Part shown: piece after piece, positions 11,640 through 25,100 of the stretch
Position numbering within the stretch: the stretch's first letter is position 1
Layout: the number at the start of each line of letters is the position of its first letter
Source: Trichobilharzia szidati
Lineage: Eukaryota > Platyhelminthes > Trematoda > Strigeidida > Schistosomatidae
Length of the DNA stretch: 64,000 nucleotides
Direction: 5' to 3'
NCBI GenBank assembly: GCA_944472155.2
Contig: OX235279.1
Span: forward strand, 57,881,564 to 57,945,563
Translations under genes and position numbers: made by a program
Notes under the pieces: generated by a model
Told to the model about the DNA's origin: nothing
Seen by the model: only the letters and a program-made list of their open reading frames with translations
Databases searched by the model: none

Positions 11640-12290
11640 CTTATTTATTCATCTCTTGAGTTTCAAGTGGGGCTACAGCAATACACATCTACTCCACTCT
11701 ATTCTTTCCACTTTGTTTTAGCTGACTCTATACTTACTCGCATGCTTTCATTCCCTCCCCATATGATCTCCCCTATGTCACCTTCAGACCCAGGATTAAC
11801 ACATCGCTTAGCATTTGGGTCACACTAGAGGGTTTGATATATAATATCAGTTGAATTTCTTCTTAGCGTATATCCAATATATCTCAATTTCCGTTTGCAT
11901 ATTTGTTGGGAAATAGGTTGCCGTCTGGTTTACTGACTGTTGTTTATCCTTTCCGGCTGGCGATCTGATCTTCAGGGTGTAGGCAATGAAGTTATCTATT
12001 GATGAGAGTCTTCACTGGCCTGTTCGAAAGGCTATTAATCACGCTTGCAATCTGATTTCAGAGTAATGGACGTTCGTCTTGATTTCTTCAGGCGATCCTC
12101 ATTAGCTTTGATATCCGCATAGTAATCCTCTGTAGCTGAAATAATACCACCAAAGAAAGTGAAAAAGGCCACTTCCTTGAGATTTATCCGGTTGACAGTG
12201 ATTGGTGTTTCTAGTTGTTCGTCAGCTACCTTCATCACAACAATGGGTGATGCAGATTTCGGTTTCAAGAGGGGAAATTAAAAAACCTGG
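11640..12290 (-). pseudogene. RTE LINE relic, 3' part
   Basis: Minus-strand copy of the end of the RTE coding region and its 3' tail, aligned by eye with 35806-36450. The 3' end (left) has diverged words such as cctccccatatgatctcccc and atgtcaccttcagaccca, which match catgacctcctccaagtcacc in the better copy. On the right, residues LKEVAFFTFFGGIISATEDY correspond to LKETTSFTYMGSIVSTTG there. Stops and frameshifts are frequent. An old 5'-truncated insertion. Confidence 0.65.
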
Positions 12291-13666
12291 ATTTAATGCT
12301 CATGGTCAAGTGATCGTTAATATCTTACTCCGTTTTTGCACTAGTACAGAATGTGCCTCACAATGTAGTTGAATATTTTAGACAAATGATCCTTTTTCTT
12401 TTTAAGTGTACAACTTACTAATACGATTTTTAAAATAAATGTCCAGTTTCTGTCGCTGTTACCTATGAGTGGATAGCCTTTATCTTTCTCAGTTTACCAG
12501 TACATACTGGTTATTCCACAAACCATTAGGAGAACTGAAGAGGTAAGAAGCTAAAGAATGTAAGCCCAATAATCTTCAATTACACCAAGTTAATTAAGCT
12601 TTATACATTTTATTTTCTAAAATTATCTCGGTCTAAGTTTGGTTGGAATCAAACAAGTTTACACTGAACCAATCTGAAGACCATTAGCATAGCCCTAACT
12701 CTAACCGTAAAAAGTCTTCAGGCATTTAAGAGGCCTTCAAAGTCCACCTTTCGATAGATAAGCATTTGTTTAATCCAAATCTTTCTGTCTGAATTTTTGA
12801 AAAGAATGCGAATCAGATATCTTCCCGGTTAACGGTGAATACCTAATTGCATATCAATATGCACGACATTTCTGCGAGGAAAGTTACGGTGCAAAGTCAT
12901 CTTTAAGTCTATATAAAGATGACAGAATGGTCTCAATCTTTCTAAACATCCTTATTTATAATTTTTCTGTATGTAATACAACTTAGTATAACGTTATTAT
13001 TGGAAACATTATTTTCATTTTCAAAATATTAATTACGAAGAACGTTTTACATTTCAGATTGGAAAAGAGAATGAAATCAAAATTTCAGTTTCCTACTTAT
13101 AACAGTAAAAACAGCTTTATTCTGGACAGTATTTATAAAATATAGACAATTTTCAGCGGAGTTTATTGCATGATATTTTCCCTCTGTACAATGTCTTCAA
13201 GTGAAATATTAACTGACAGCATATTTTGTAACACAGTTTTCTCTTAGCTGAAGCACAAACCATTCCATTATGATATTTCTGCTTTGTCTTTTTCAAGAAA
13301 TCCACGACATCTGGTTGAAAACCAATTGTAAGAAGTTCAGAAGTACATTTTGAGACCCAACGACATAACTGAAGAACAGTTATTTCGAGTATTGTGACCC
13401 CCAATCAGGCCATTCCTCAAGTCTAGTGGGATTTTGCCAATCAGAAGCTTGTACACATTTTAAATACATACAAGAGTAGATAATACCATTGGAGATGATG
13501 TTTTAGTCGATTAAAACAAAGCGGACCAGGTAAAATATATACAATAGAGAGATGGGAGATTTTGGTAGCCCAGGTCTTAGGCAGGCCGTCATTCGAGTAC
13601 TATTAGTACTCCAGAAAAATTTTTGAACTTGTAACTGATTTTTCATAGACTTAATTAACCGAAAAG
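12291..13666. other. No feature seen
   Basis: AT-rich DNA. An 83-codon frame at 13153-13404 (-) shows nothing recognisable. Confidence 0.4.
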
Positions 13667-13862
13667 CAGCATCGTTGGCACAGCGGTTAGGACTCTCGCC
13701 GATAATGCACATGGTCCGGGGTTCGATCCACGGCCGAAGCACACTCACTATCAATGGTCGGCCTGCAAAATTTGGGCTACTGATATCACATGCTGAAAAT
13801 TCCATACTTGTACCAAAAATACGGTGTGGAATCAAGCTATAATCAAAAATAAAAAAATAAAA
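13667..13862 (+). mobile_element. tRNA-derived SINE, family B
   Basis: Head: ttggcacagcggttaggact (A box) and ggggttcgatcca (B box). Body: ggcctgcaaaatttgggcta and gaaaattccatacttgtacc. End: tacggtgtggaatcaagcta, then an A-rich tail (13840-13862). The head is nearly that of family A but the body and tail differ completely, so this is a separate family. Other copies: 26371-26563, 33356-33551 and a 3' piece at 20281-20337. Confidence 0.85.
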
Positions 13863-16800
13863 ATGAAAAACATTAAGAATGTTCTATTCACATGCTGTGA
13901 AGGTCTTCGCAGAAAACTGAACTGATCAATTAGTAAGTGAGGAATCTGACTCAGGAAAGATTCACCTTTGGAAATGGAAACGTTTCAAAATCGCAACCTG
14001 AGGGTAATCTGTGCATGATATAAACATATCCACTAAGGCATGTATAAATGAGACTAGTCTTTTAGCACACAGCAAATTCTACTCTGTGAAATATTAAGCA
14101 CTATAAAGTATAAACCGGTAATTTTTCTTGCAAATAAAGGCTAACTGAAGACAGGTTGATCAGCGGTTCTGTCGACTACCCTAGAAAATCCCTCTTTACC
14201 CATTTGATACTACTTTATATATTTTCACCATTGGTATTTCCAAGTATTGTGTATCATGTATCAAAGTTACGAAGAGTTTAAAGTTCATAAGCTGAAGCTG
14301 AATTTATTTGGAATTAGTGGGCTATTTTTTCTGATTGTTAGTATGGATACGTTGGATAACAACACAGTTTGGTTAAAATAAAAAGAACTGAAGACAGTGA
14401 CATCTACAAACAAAATATGTCATTAACTGCTGTACATAAAGGGCGAATTGACTTAGTTAATGCCACAGTAAAAAAGGAGATAGGTTAGAATAAAACATTC
14501 TGCAGAGTATGGTTTTAATGAATTGATTTAATGCTATGCTACAAACTTCACTTGCAGTGGTGATTAAATATCGAAAGTGACAATCAATCAGGCTTTACTC
14601 GCATGGCCAAGTAGAACTGAGTTGGGAATTAAAGTTTTACCCACCGTCGATAGATCGCCCACTAAAATTTACATCATCAGAGCTGATATAGTGCTATCAA
14701 TCGATTTCATAAGATGGGATTCAAAGGCGTTTCTAACAATTATATTTCCTATACTCATCAGGGGTCCTATTGGTGTTAATTATGCCATGTACAAGAATTT
14801 CCATACATTCACGAAAAATGATATCAATCAGGTGTCACTAGTGGAGCTAGTGTAACGATAGAAGACAAGAGACTTGGTAATGGAATGGCTATTTTGAATT
14901 GGATATCTATATTTGGGTAAATTAGGTGGATCCTGTCTGAAAATCATCATTTTCACAGCTCTTCTGTGCTGTGCTACTTCCGTCCTTCGTGTTGTGTTTC
15001 TTTGTCTTCTTTTCGTATCCCCCTTGTTCTTCCGTAACACTGGTTCATTTTCTGTTTTTGACTTCAAATCTATTTCTTTGCTGTTTGATATCTTCGTGCC
15101 GATGAACGTCTCTTTATAAATTGCTGATATATCTTGTCATTAGCACAAGCTACATTAGTATTTCATTTCTATTAAAAATGTGCACATAATAGCTGGCTCC
15201 TATAGCTGCTAGTATTTCCTTTATAATCGTCCAGGATTATGAAAGATAACTGGCTAGGAAAGTCTTAACAGACACTTTAGATATGCTGTTCAACAAGCCA
15301 CTAAAAGCGTCACCAAATTATCAATGTTTCTGAATGTTTCAAATTTTCCAGAAAGTCAAACTGACACACTTAAAATGAAAATGAAATTGTACAAGTGTAA
15401 AAAAAGATATAATCCTTTATAGACAGGTCAGCTCATTTCTCTAACTAACATTCTTTTCATGGTTTTAATTTTTTTGTTTAAGGTTCCCATAGTTCATTCT
15501 GTACAATTACAACTGTTGGTACTCTGTAATACTAGAACTTGATATGGCGACAAATATTTATAACTAAAGCTTAGCTCTCCCTACTGTCTGAACTTCACTT
15601 TTCTGTGGATTTTTAGAGAAATTTCATTCCAATATTGATTCTGGAAGAAGTATTTTTGCTTTTGAAAAACGTTTTACCTTAAATGACAGAATAAGAAGAA
15701 CAATTCACGGTTTTTGTTTATCAATAGATTTTTGAGTTAAAATCAACTCAAATGAAGTTCTGTCAATAAACACTCAAAGACAATACTTCAAATTAGCTTT
15801 TATATAAAATTAAATTAAAAGTGATTTTTAAGAACTTGGAAAAAGTCACCACCAGTAATATACTACGGTTGGAGGAGAATAACAGATGTCTTGATTTGCT
15901 TTAATTAGCTTTAAGCCTCATCTTAGTTTTGAGGTGATGTTGTTCTCAAGTCGTAAATAATACAATAGAAAGTAGATATCAAAGTCTGATGAAATCCTTT
16001 GTTTCAAAACTTGAATTAAGCTTCATTTAGACAATATACGCTATTCTTTTGTGTATTAGGAAAGAAAACCTCAAGCTTGTCTTATGCATATGCAAAGCAT
16101 GCCAACTATGTTATAGTTATTTCCATCCGAAAACTAATAGTGAATCGTAAGGAAACGGTGAAAAGATTATTGTGTTGAGGTGAATAAGCCGGGAAAATGA
16201 ATAAATTAAAAAGAGAGACGTTGAAATATTCTGAAAATAAATTTACGTAGTCAAATCTTATTAACATCACTTACTAATACAGATATTACTGATCTAAGAA
16301 ACATGTCCAAGCTTTAGCTCAACAGATAATTCCATTTTACAGATTTTAGAAGGTTATTTCACAGTGCATAAATAAAAATATTATGCGATTTCGGTTAACT
16401 GAATGAAATAAGATAATTCCTACATCATTTTCAAGATGGTTTGGGAGTAAAGCCTCTTTAAGTCTAACGGTTCTTCAGTGTAATCAATCCTAACTGTCAC
16501 ACTACATGTTAACTTCATTTTGCAAATGATACTTGCGTCTAGGAAAATGCTTATTTCAATGGAACTCGGAAAAAATTAACCGAATACACTTTGAGAAAAA
16601 GTATATTCTTCGGATTAAAAAACTATCTGGTTTAGTCCTCACCACTGGTGAATGCACACAGCACAGTTGTCAAGGTTTCTACACTTTTTTTAAAAACAGA
16701 ACTGGTACAATAAAAACCAGATATAAATTTTAGAAGCATTCGGAAATAACTATGTGTAAACTTTACAATGGATAATTTATGCTAAAAATGAATAAATAAA

Positions 16801-17344
16801 ACGAAAGGCAAACAATGAGTACATCATTAGATGTTCATTTAAAAAAAACAGAATAAGATATTATCTTATATTCCACTTGTTTATCATTTTAACTTCAAAT
16901 GCATATGTTGTTCCTTTTTTACTTATGATAAATCTAAGAAGATATATTATTGTACAACTGGGAAAACTTGAACAAGCGACAACTGTTTCTTTTTGTTTGT
17001 TTGAAAAGACGATCCTAAAAAAATGAGTTATTCATAAGTAGTACTGTCCCTACCTTCTTGAAGTTACCTCTTCTGCTAACCTCGTTATCACCATTATTAC
17101 CATCTAGGCAACTAATCATCATTAGTTTGTAAACAGACTTTGACACATTCATGTTGACTTAATAGACTATCGATTAATTTCAAGACGAGTTGATGAGGCT
17201 GCTATTTCATGTGTTGTCAAGGTTCTAGATTTCCTTACAGATGTAGGTCTACACTGAAGTCTATCCGGATTTCCATCTGAAATCATCATTTATTTCACTT
17301 ACAGAGTAGTTGTTTGATTCCTGATCAATACACTTCCAGACTTT
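13863..17344. other. No recognised element; unassigned open frames near 14.6-15.1 kb
   Basis: A 92-codon frame at 14577-14855 (+) and overlapping frames at 14828-15067 (-, Lys/Arg/Thr-rich) and 14913-15119 (+, hydrophobic) make a block less AT-rich than its surroundings. No motif, signal or splice context singles one out. They may be a decayed repeat not represented elsewhere in this window. The rest is featureless. Confidence 0.35.
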
Positions 17345-17471
17345 TCTTGACCGGTAGTAAGCCTTAGAAAGAGAGAAAGCTAGGTGCGAGGCTAGCTACT
17401 CAGTGAATATATCACCATGGCTACCTAAAATACAAAACTTTAAGCGTTATGTTCCAGCCGAAAGGTAAGAA
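17345..17471 (+). mobile_element. SINE family A-like relic
   Basis: Words in order, taagccttagaaagag, gtgcgaggctagctac, aaaactttaagcgttatgtt, correspond to the SINE A body and tail (56.95 kb copy). The head is missing. It could equally be the related RTE 5' leader. Confidence 0.45.
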
Positions 17472-17912
17472 ATGAAAACAGAAACAGAACAGTAACGACA
17501 TCATTTTTCTGTCTTACTCATGTGTGGTGAAAAGAATAATTTTACTCAGATAATGAGGAAACATAACACCTGTGAACATACTGATGACATATACATATTC
17601 TAAGTATTCCAAAAAACTTAAATAGATGCGTCTTAAGCTGCTTTAATACTGAAAAACTTGCGTCAATTTTCAGCAGTTTTACTGTTTAGGACTAGCGCTT
17701 ATTGGCTGAAGGACAGAATGCAAGATATAGAAGTACTAGTTACTAGTGTCAAATCAAAATATAGAAGTACTCTTTGAATTAACTGCGAGAAATCATCAAG
17801 AGAACAAGAGGACCGAGATAGCATCTGCACTGGTTATTCAACTTTATATACAGTAAAATAAAACTATACAGACACGCTCATTTACTTAGCTCAGTAAACT
17901 GCGTTTACTAGT
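17472..17912. other. No feature seen
   Basis: AT-rich DNA. A short word, atatagaagtact, occurs twice (about 17736 and 17760). Confidence 0.4.
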
Positions 17913-18140
17913 CAGTTCCATTATGGAGAAAATTTTTATTTTGATAGAGTCAAACGTGTTATACAGTAATATTTACTGATGACGTTTCGAGGACAATTTA
18001 TTGCTCAAAATGACATCAAGGTGCTCACACAACTTTCTGACTTCGTCATCGGTAAATATTAACGTATAACAATGTGAGACTTTACCAAAATAAAATTTTC
18101 TCTGTAATGGAATTATACTCTATCACTGTGCCCAAGTTCT
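17913..18140. repeat. PLE end-repeat fold-back, diverged copy
   Basis: The left part (ttccattatgg to ctgatgacgtttcg) and right part (cgtcatcggtaaatatta to taatggaattata) are inverted copies of about 75 bp around a centre of about 70 bp. It continues right into atactctatcactgtgccca, the same flank as the 5.2-5.6 kb fold-back. The hammerhead-like hairpin with GAAACGTC is on the minus strand at about 17974-18010. More diverged than the 5-kb copy. Confidence 0.75.
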
Positions 18141-18390
18141 ATTTTGCAGAAAGGTGAAACAAAATAAACAAGTAAGTAATGTTACCTATTGTTTACTCGA
18201 GATAATTGTGCCAGGTATACAAAATATTCTACGCATTTTGTGTCAATAAAACTCACACTAATTTAACTTTCACTGAAAAATATAGAGAATCGAGCATCTA
18301 AGAATTAAAATTATATATAATGGGAAAGATTTGTAGCTCAGATGGATGTTTTTGATGTAGCTGTGTTCTCTTGACTAGTTGGTTTATTTG
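18141..18390. other. No feature seen
   Basis: AT-rich spacer between the PLE end repeats and the PLE coding remnant; it could be degraded PLE sequence. Confidence 0.35.
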
Positions 18391-18396
18391 TGGAGA

Positions 18397-18426
18397 TTTC
18401 ATTGCCCAACTAGGCAACATCGTCAG
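18397..18426 (-). ncRNA. Hammerhead-like motif downstream of PLE endonuclease
   Basis: On the minus strand: CTGACGA, then a hairpin TTGCC...GGGCAA, then TGAAAT. That is the order box 1, stem II, GAAA of a hammerhead, with a consensus-type first box (CUGAYGA). It lies about 115 bp after the stop of the PLE endonuclease remnant, where a PLE 3' terminal repeat would be expected. The cleavage-site strand was not located, so function is open. Confidence 0.4.
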
Positions 18427-18538
18427 CTCATACTTCAATTTGAAGTGAGCTTTTAGATTTCTCCACGGGTTGGTGATTGGTTGTTTTCTTGTGTTTTAAC
18501 ACATTCTAGGCTACTTGTATTGATACTGATTGTTTCCT

Positions 18539-18915
18539 TTATCTAAAGTTTGACGCATTGTGTATGAGATTTCCTTCTTGATAAATTCTGTCTATGTCAA
18601 TGTGTCTATTGAGTGCCGATTCACTGCAATACCAGGCTTCTAAAAATTCTCTGGCGTTCTTGTTGCTTCCTGTGCCTAATATCTGAGCGTTGTCCCATTC
18701 GAATTGATGTCCATGTTTGTCTGTATGCAGCGATATGAGGAAGTGGATGTCATGTCTTTTGATGGCTAGTTTATGTTCATGGATACGAAGAAGAAGAAGC
18801 CCACTTTGGCCAATAAAGCGTTTTTCTAAGCAGTTGCAACTTATTTTTTAGATGATGTTGGTTTTTTCTTCTTTTGCGGTTCAGTCTTTTGGTTGACACA
18901 GAGGTGAATGAAGGG
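18539..18915 (-). pseudogene. Penelope-like element, GIY-YIG endonuclease remnant
   Basis: Minus-strand translation gives KISCNCLEKRFIGQSG (GIY-YIG start; the Tyr-Ile-Gly of the motif is Phe-Ile-Gly here), then RIHEHKLAIKRHDIHFLISL, HTDKHGHQFEWDNAQIL, and FLEAWYCSESALNRHIDID, with the stop at 18539-18541. This is the order of the PLE endonuclease: paired cysteines, GIY-YIG, R-x3-H, and the late FLEAW glutamate. The frame is open for about 102 codons; a TAA at 18848-18850 cuts it from upstream residues (FTSVSTKRLNRKRRKN). It has no internal Met. No RT part was found upstream. A 5'-truncated dead copy. Confidence 0.8.
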
Positions 18916-20280
18916 ATTTTGCTGGTTGGTATATATATATGTATATACATAGACGGGAGAGCGATAAATACTATTAAATTAACTAATCGACAGCCGCATC
19001 TGCAGAAGTTTATACAAACATGATAAACTGATATGGCATATTACAATAGTAGAACAAAGGCACTATGACGAAACAGTTCTGATCTACATCAGTCAATTTT
19101 TAATAAAATACAGTTCACTGAATAACGTTTTTGGATATATCTGGTTATTCATCATCATATCAGAGTAATAACTTTTTCGACTTTTTCTGCTGCTTTTTAA
19201 TCTTTAATTTTAGAGGTATAAGAACTTTTGTGCATTGAAAGTACGCCGTGAATAAATTTTATAAAATATGTTATGATGCAATATAAATCACCAACCTTAA
19301 TTAAATCTCTTATTGTTAAGGTAATCTTGAATAACCAATAACATTATATAAAAAGTAGTGACGTGCTCATAGACATACCAAGTTTATAATGAAACATGAC
19401 GAAATGAAATAGAAAATATGTAATAAATCCTGCGCCCATCTGTTAGTGTGAAATGAAATCTACAATTCTGTCGTGAGTGTTATCGATTTTTAAAGAGCAA
19501 TACGTTACACAAGAAATGAGGAAAAACGCCCCTAATACACAAGTGATATTAGGTTACACATTGCAGTTTTTGTTATAAAAATTAATTTACCTCATGGCTC
19601 ATTTAAATAAAAACTGGCTAATGACATGTAAATTTAAATATTGCTAGACGTGAAAACAAACATAGAAAACCTTGAACTTGTTATTTTTAGGGAGATTACG
19701 TCACTCTTACAACGTTAAATATCAATTTGTCCCCAGTGGCTCCATAAAATACAGTAAGTGTAACAAAATACCTCATTGATTATTTTCACAAATAATATCT
19801 CTCATTATTCAAATACGCTTTTTTGAAAATTTTTAGGAAGGAAGGGTTTTTATGCTAGAATTTATCATGTCCTTACTACTGTTGTTGCAAGTTCATCAAT
19901 ATTCACAGTGTGTGAAACTCATATAAGACGTATGATGAAGTGAGAGTGAGCCATAAGTTGTAGAATGTACAACGGAAATTTAAATTTCTATAATTTCATC
20001 AATGGTTTTGTAATTGGAAACACAGTAAACATACCTTTTCTGTCTTTTCACCTTACATAGTGTACAGACATTTCACACAAACATCATGTAATTATGAAGA
20101 GATATGTTTTCGTGGCCTTCTTGCGGAGTTCTGCATTTTATTTGCATTTTCCAATCATTTCTACTGTTACCAAATAATAGGTGTTGATATTCAATACTAT
20201 TTTGAAACGACTACAGCATTGCTGATTTGCATAGCTGTTCAAATAAATACATGCTGAACTACTCAGTATCCTTTATTTTG
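18916..20280. other. No feature seen
   Basis: Short TA run near 18931-18950; otherwise AT-rich with no recognised element. Confidence 0.4.
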
Positions 20281-20337
20281 TTCCATACTTGTACAAAAAA
20301 TACGGTGTGGAATCAAGCTATAATAAAAAAATAAATA
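20281..20337 (+). mobile_element. SINE family B, 3' fragment
   Basis: ttccatacttgtacaaaaaa, then tacggtgtggaatcaagcta and an A-rich tail, as at 13800-13862. 5'-truncated, as LINE-driven insertions often are. Confidence 0.8.
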
Positions 20338-21967
20338 AGTTTGAAACTTGAAATTGTACTAAGCAAACTATGAGATCCTGTAACATAGAGATATCCGCAT
20401 ACATAAACTTTTGTAGCAACTGACTCAACAGTTCTTAACGCAACTAACTATCTAGAAGCTATCACCGGCTCTAAAACAAAATTAGACGATAGTAACAGCA
20501 TGGAAAATTATTCAACCAGCAACTCAAGTACGAAAAGCCATAATATCTGTGACTATTACTATTATTATTTATTAACGCACTTTTCAAAATAAAGTTGTTG
20601 TTATTATTGTAAACTTGACAAGTAAATGTTTTCACATAGGTGTTACTGAAATTCCGACTGAGACCATTATAGATACGGTTATTTTGATTCAGGGTTGCAT
20701 AATGTCGTTAAATAGTTGCAAGGAGGGCAGGAAAGCTTAGATGCAAGACAATAAGATTATTACATAAAAATAGTTGTCATATGAATGTGAAATTCTAGTG
20801 AATTTAGGTTGATATGAGGACTAAAAGTAATTTTAGCCTGAACAAGTAATCCTCATTGAAGCTGAAGAGACACACAGATGGTATTGCTAATGAAGAAGAT
20901 ATAATTACATTGAGGAACGGTTTACCAACGCTTTGTTGGATATATTGCATATCTAAGTGACTTTGGATATCGGTAATCATGAACGGAAGAATAATTAAAA
21001 TCTACACGTATATAATTAAAAATGAATTCCGATGATAACATTTAAATATATTTGAACAGAACGTTTACCCATGTACTTCTGAATACATAAAACGGGACTT
21101 ATGAGTTTGACATGAGCTGATTAAATAATAAATTCTGCAGAGCAACAGCGTCAATCCTCCTATCATTTTGTGATCGCTTCCACTAGATTTAAAATATCAG
21201 TAGAAATACTTTGCGACTTTTAAATGTTAATCAGAAGCAGTTGATAAATGTATACCACCGCATCTAGAACGCGACAGCGTAATTTACATTACAATATTAA
21301 CTCTGCTCAACCATTTCGTCAATGTATAATGAATGGCTCTGTTATTTTGGAAGAGGACATAAAATAGCGAACGACTCTAAGATATGACAAGCTAAAATCA
21401 ATTAAACGCCACAATAAAGAACTATACACAGAAATATTTATTTCATAAGCCATGAAATAATGTTCAGTGAATATCGATCACGTATTAAACTAGTACAATA
21501 TCTATAAAATGTAAAGTGTTCTAATTATTACACTGATAATTTGGGGACGATGTAGCTACCAGTGCTTTCATTACTCACTTTGCTTCGAAATTGTTGTGTA
21601 AATAAATTAATTTTGCATGCTTCGACAACAACTTTCATTCCTAATAGTTAGTTCTGAGAATGTGGTTCTAATAACTGATGAAAGAATATCGTATAAAGAT
21701 TTATTTCCTGTTGCTCAAAAAGACTTATTTCCTGTCATTCAAAGCATTTGCCATACAGTAGATCTCATCAGGCCGCTTACTGTTTTACTTCCGTTCAGGT
21801 GAATCAAAGTAAGGCAGTGTAAGAGAGGCAGCACACTTCCTGTGAAGGTAATAAAAATAAAAATTTGAACTGTACCAACAAGTACATATTTAAGGCATTT
21901 GGTGAGCTGAATTTCTAATCAAAATATGTATGCATGGTATGTACTAAATTTCACACTGTTTTTTCAG
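20338..21967. other. No feature seen
   Basis: AT-rich. A short open segment at 21648-21799 (+) has splice-like borders, but its reading phase conflicts with the next candidate exon; it is not called. Confidence 0.35.
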
Positions 21968-22106
21968 AGATTGACTCGGAATAAAACCACCTCACAAAGT
22001 ATTAAAAGTAACATTCATTCTAGTTACAGGTTATATTCCACTGTCCAAATGTCACTTAAACGACCACACAGTATATACAGTTTCCTTTCTAGCAGTCAAG
22101 CAGCCA
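21968..22106 (+). CDS. Candidate internal exon (weak)
   Basis: Begins after a good acceptor (cactgttttttcag) and ends before a consensus-like donor (gccaGTAAGT). Only one frame is open across it: 46 codons plus one base, starting RLTRNKTTSQSIKSN and ending SIYSFLSSSQAA, Ser-rich. Phase 0 at the start, phase 1 at the end. No family recognised. Stretches of this size with AG and GT borders arise by chance in 64 kb, so this is only a lead. Confidence 0.18.
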
Positions 22107-25100
22107 GTAAGTTTTGAGGGAATGGTGGAAGAGATACTAGAATTGGTATCTGTACAAATTTTCTGTAAATTATTCTAATGAATTTCATCACCACTGAGAA
22201 AGTATACATTATTTGATTATAATTTTTTTTAAATAATGATGTAAGAAATTACTCTAAGTTGAAGCTGATTAAACACAAAATAAAATTTAGTTATGCAAGA
22301 AGTGCAACTCAGTGTTTTCAAATATGCTTACCAGAATTAAAATAGACAACTAGCAGTCTTGATTTCTTATGAAGTTAGGGGAATATATATACATATATAT
22401 ATAAATATATATGTATGGTATTCTAAAGGCATGCATATATACCGTTATCCCCCACATACAAAAACATTTAGTTTTAATTAAAAATAAGTATCACATGCTC
22501 ACGAATCTTTTTCCACCTTTTTGTGAATAAATTAACCCATATTAATTGAATAATAGATCAGTACTGGTGCAAAAGCGTGAGAGAGACAGTGTGTTTCAAT
22601 GGACTGGGAACATTGAATAAGCTTCTTTTTTATATCATTTAGCCCCTTTTAATATAATCTAGATAGTGCAATAAAAAAATACTATTCTTCTATGTCGAAC
22701 TTCAGGTTTAAATTAGTTATTTTTTTTTACTAAGTACTTTATTTCGTAAGGAGGTATTATTTTTAATATTCCTCTCTTATTATACACAGTTTCTACGAGA
22801 AGGAGTCGTTTATTTTTGAATTTCACTTCTACATCACTTATGTTTACTGCTTCAAAAGAGTTCTTAAAGACCGTTTCGCATACCTAACTTACAATTAATC
22901 ATTTCGTAACGAACAGTTGACAAAAAATCAATAAGATTTAGTATAAAATATCACTTTGAATAAAAAATATTACATCAGAAGAAGAAAGAAGATAACAGAT
23001 ATTTTTTCGGTATATTTTATATGTATTGATAGGATGCGCTCATTTATTTATTTTTAAATGAAGTGAAAGTAAACACAGTCAAGTGTGTTATTCGTTACAA
23101 CTTGACTTCCAGTTTCTACTCACTAACAATATATCTGTTCATCTTATTTTTTGAAAAGTACTCATACTGTTCCTGAAGCATTTATGAGGATTTTTAACCT
23201 TAGAAAATTCATTTTGCAATAGTTGACAAGAATTTTTCAACTGTGCAGGAAAAATCGCATAAGAAAAGCACAAGAAACCTATATATCCCTTATATTAAAA
23301 ACATAGATACATGTTGGAATTGTGGTAATAGAGATAATCCAGGTAGATTTACCAAAAAATGTTGCATATTTGTATTCAGATGCCATTCACAGGATTCTAT
23401 TCCATTGAATGTGTAACCCCGTGTCGATTTTAAACTGTCTTTAAAGACACCTGCTAAAAATTCAGCTTTCATTTGATATCAGTGAGTGGTAAAACAGTCC
23501 CACTATAGAGAGGAAGGTGCTTCATGGCTCTCAGTGGATTTTTTATTATGACTTTACCAAAACCAGAAGTAAAGATATAAATCACTTAACCAAGAAGCAG
23601 AATAATCAAACTGCATCGGATAGCTGTCCTATTTTCTTAAGAATACCAATCGTTAGATAACGTAGTATTATATTAAACTAATCTATGTGAACACTGAAAC
23701 AAGCACGGCGTAATAAACTAGTCTATACTGTTCAATACTTAAATAAGCAGAATATTGTTTAGAATTTTCACTGTGTAATTAATACCTTCTTCTGGTTTGT
23801 GCTACATGATAAATTAAAGGATTCCAACACCAAGATGTCTACATTTACGTTTGTAAGCACTAAAACAAAATTACTTTAGGTGAAGTATATAAATATATAT
23901 ATATCAAAAATAATGTCCCATGAAGACTTTCTCTTTCTTTCCGTACGATGTTCATGTGTCGAGCTGTTTTGATGACTTTTTTTACCTCAAACAGTGTTAA
24001 TATTTCCTCTAAAAATTAAGTTTTACTAATGTAAAGAAGATATGTCAGTTTTTACAATCTAAACCTCGGGATATGTAAAAAGCATTCTTGATATTTCCAA
24101 AGATAACAACTCTTAAACTCATTAACTGACCGATTCCAATAAAAAATAATTAGTTTCACCTATAAATGTTTGTAAAGTAAACAACAATAAACATGGAATT
24201 CATTTTATTTGATGTACTCTAAACCACTACCACATTAATCATACTTCTTAATCGTTATCATGTAGAATTTTATTTCCTTTCATTTTCCTAATCAAATTTA
24301 CAGTAATAATTGGTTGCCTTAAAAACATTTAGTCCTTTTGATAAGTACAAATAAAACAGTAAGAAGATAAATAGTGTAACATGATATCATTTCATAATTA
24401 TTGTATAATCTCCTTAAAACTAGCATTTTTGATAAACCTGAAAAGCTTGACAACTAGGTATTTATGAGGTGAAAAAAAGCTTTATTCATCAAGCTACCAT
24501 TCATGGGTGACAAAGTCGAAACCTCTGATCAGCTATCATACCCACTATCTACGCTACATCCTTTTGCCTAGCCTTCGGGACATTTTTCTTCTTCGTATCT
24601 TCACATAAAGAATGAAATCATACTCAGATTTATCATTTATTCCCACTGTTTGAATTTAAAACAAGACTTATAAGCGGACATAAGTGTCTTCATCTATGTA
24701 AGTGCAAGCTTATCTGTAGCTGTAGGAAGATATATATATATAAATATTGGTTATTGAGTCAAATGGAAAATCCAAATCCATTTAAACTGAATAGAAGTCC
24801 AGCACCATCCATTGAGAAACATTTTTCAGAGTTTGATTATAAAGTCATTACTCACGATTATCTCTCAACTATTCCACATAATTCTAATTCAGATTTTTAG
24901 AGGTTATGGAAGTACTAAAATATGTGCACACAGATTTTGTACTTGATTAGTATCTACAAGATTTATAGAACACGAAGTGAATTCTGTTAATACCATAATG
25001 TTTGTTGTTCTTATTTTTAAACTAAAGTCAGGTTAAATGTATATTTCTGGTCATTTTGCAATCAGTTACATATCATCGTTACCTTGAGCGTATATTGTAA

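Noticed and set aside
21648..21799. Possible exon (VSSENVVLITDERISYKD...)
   Set aside because: Its donor leaves phase 2, while the next candidate at 21968 starts in phase 0, and the 168-bp gap leaves no room for another exon; at most one can be real.
24480..24560. tRNA-like look on the minus strand
   Set aside because: The A and B boxes are poor and there is no acceptor pairing.
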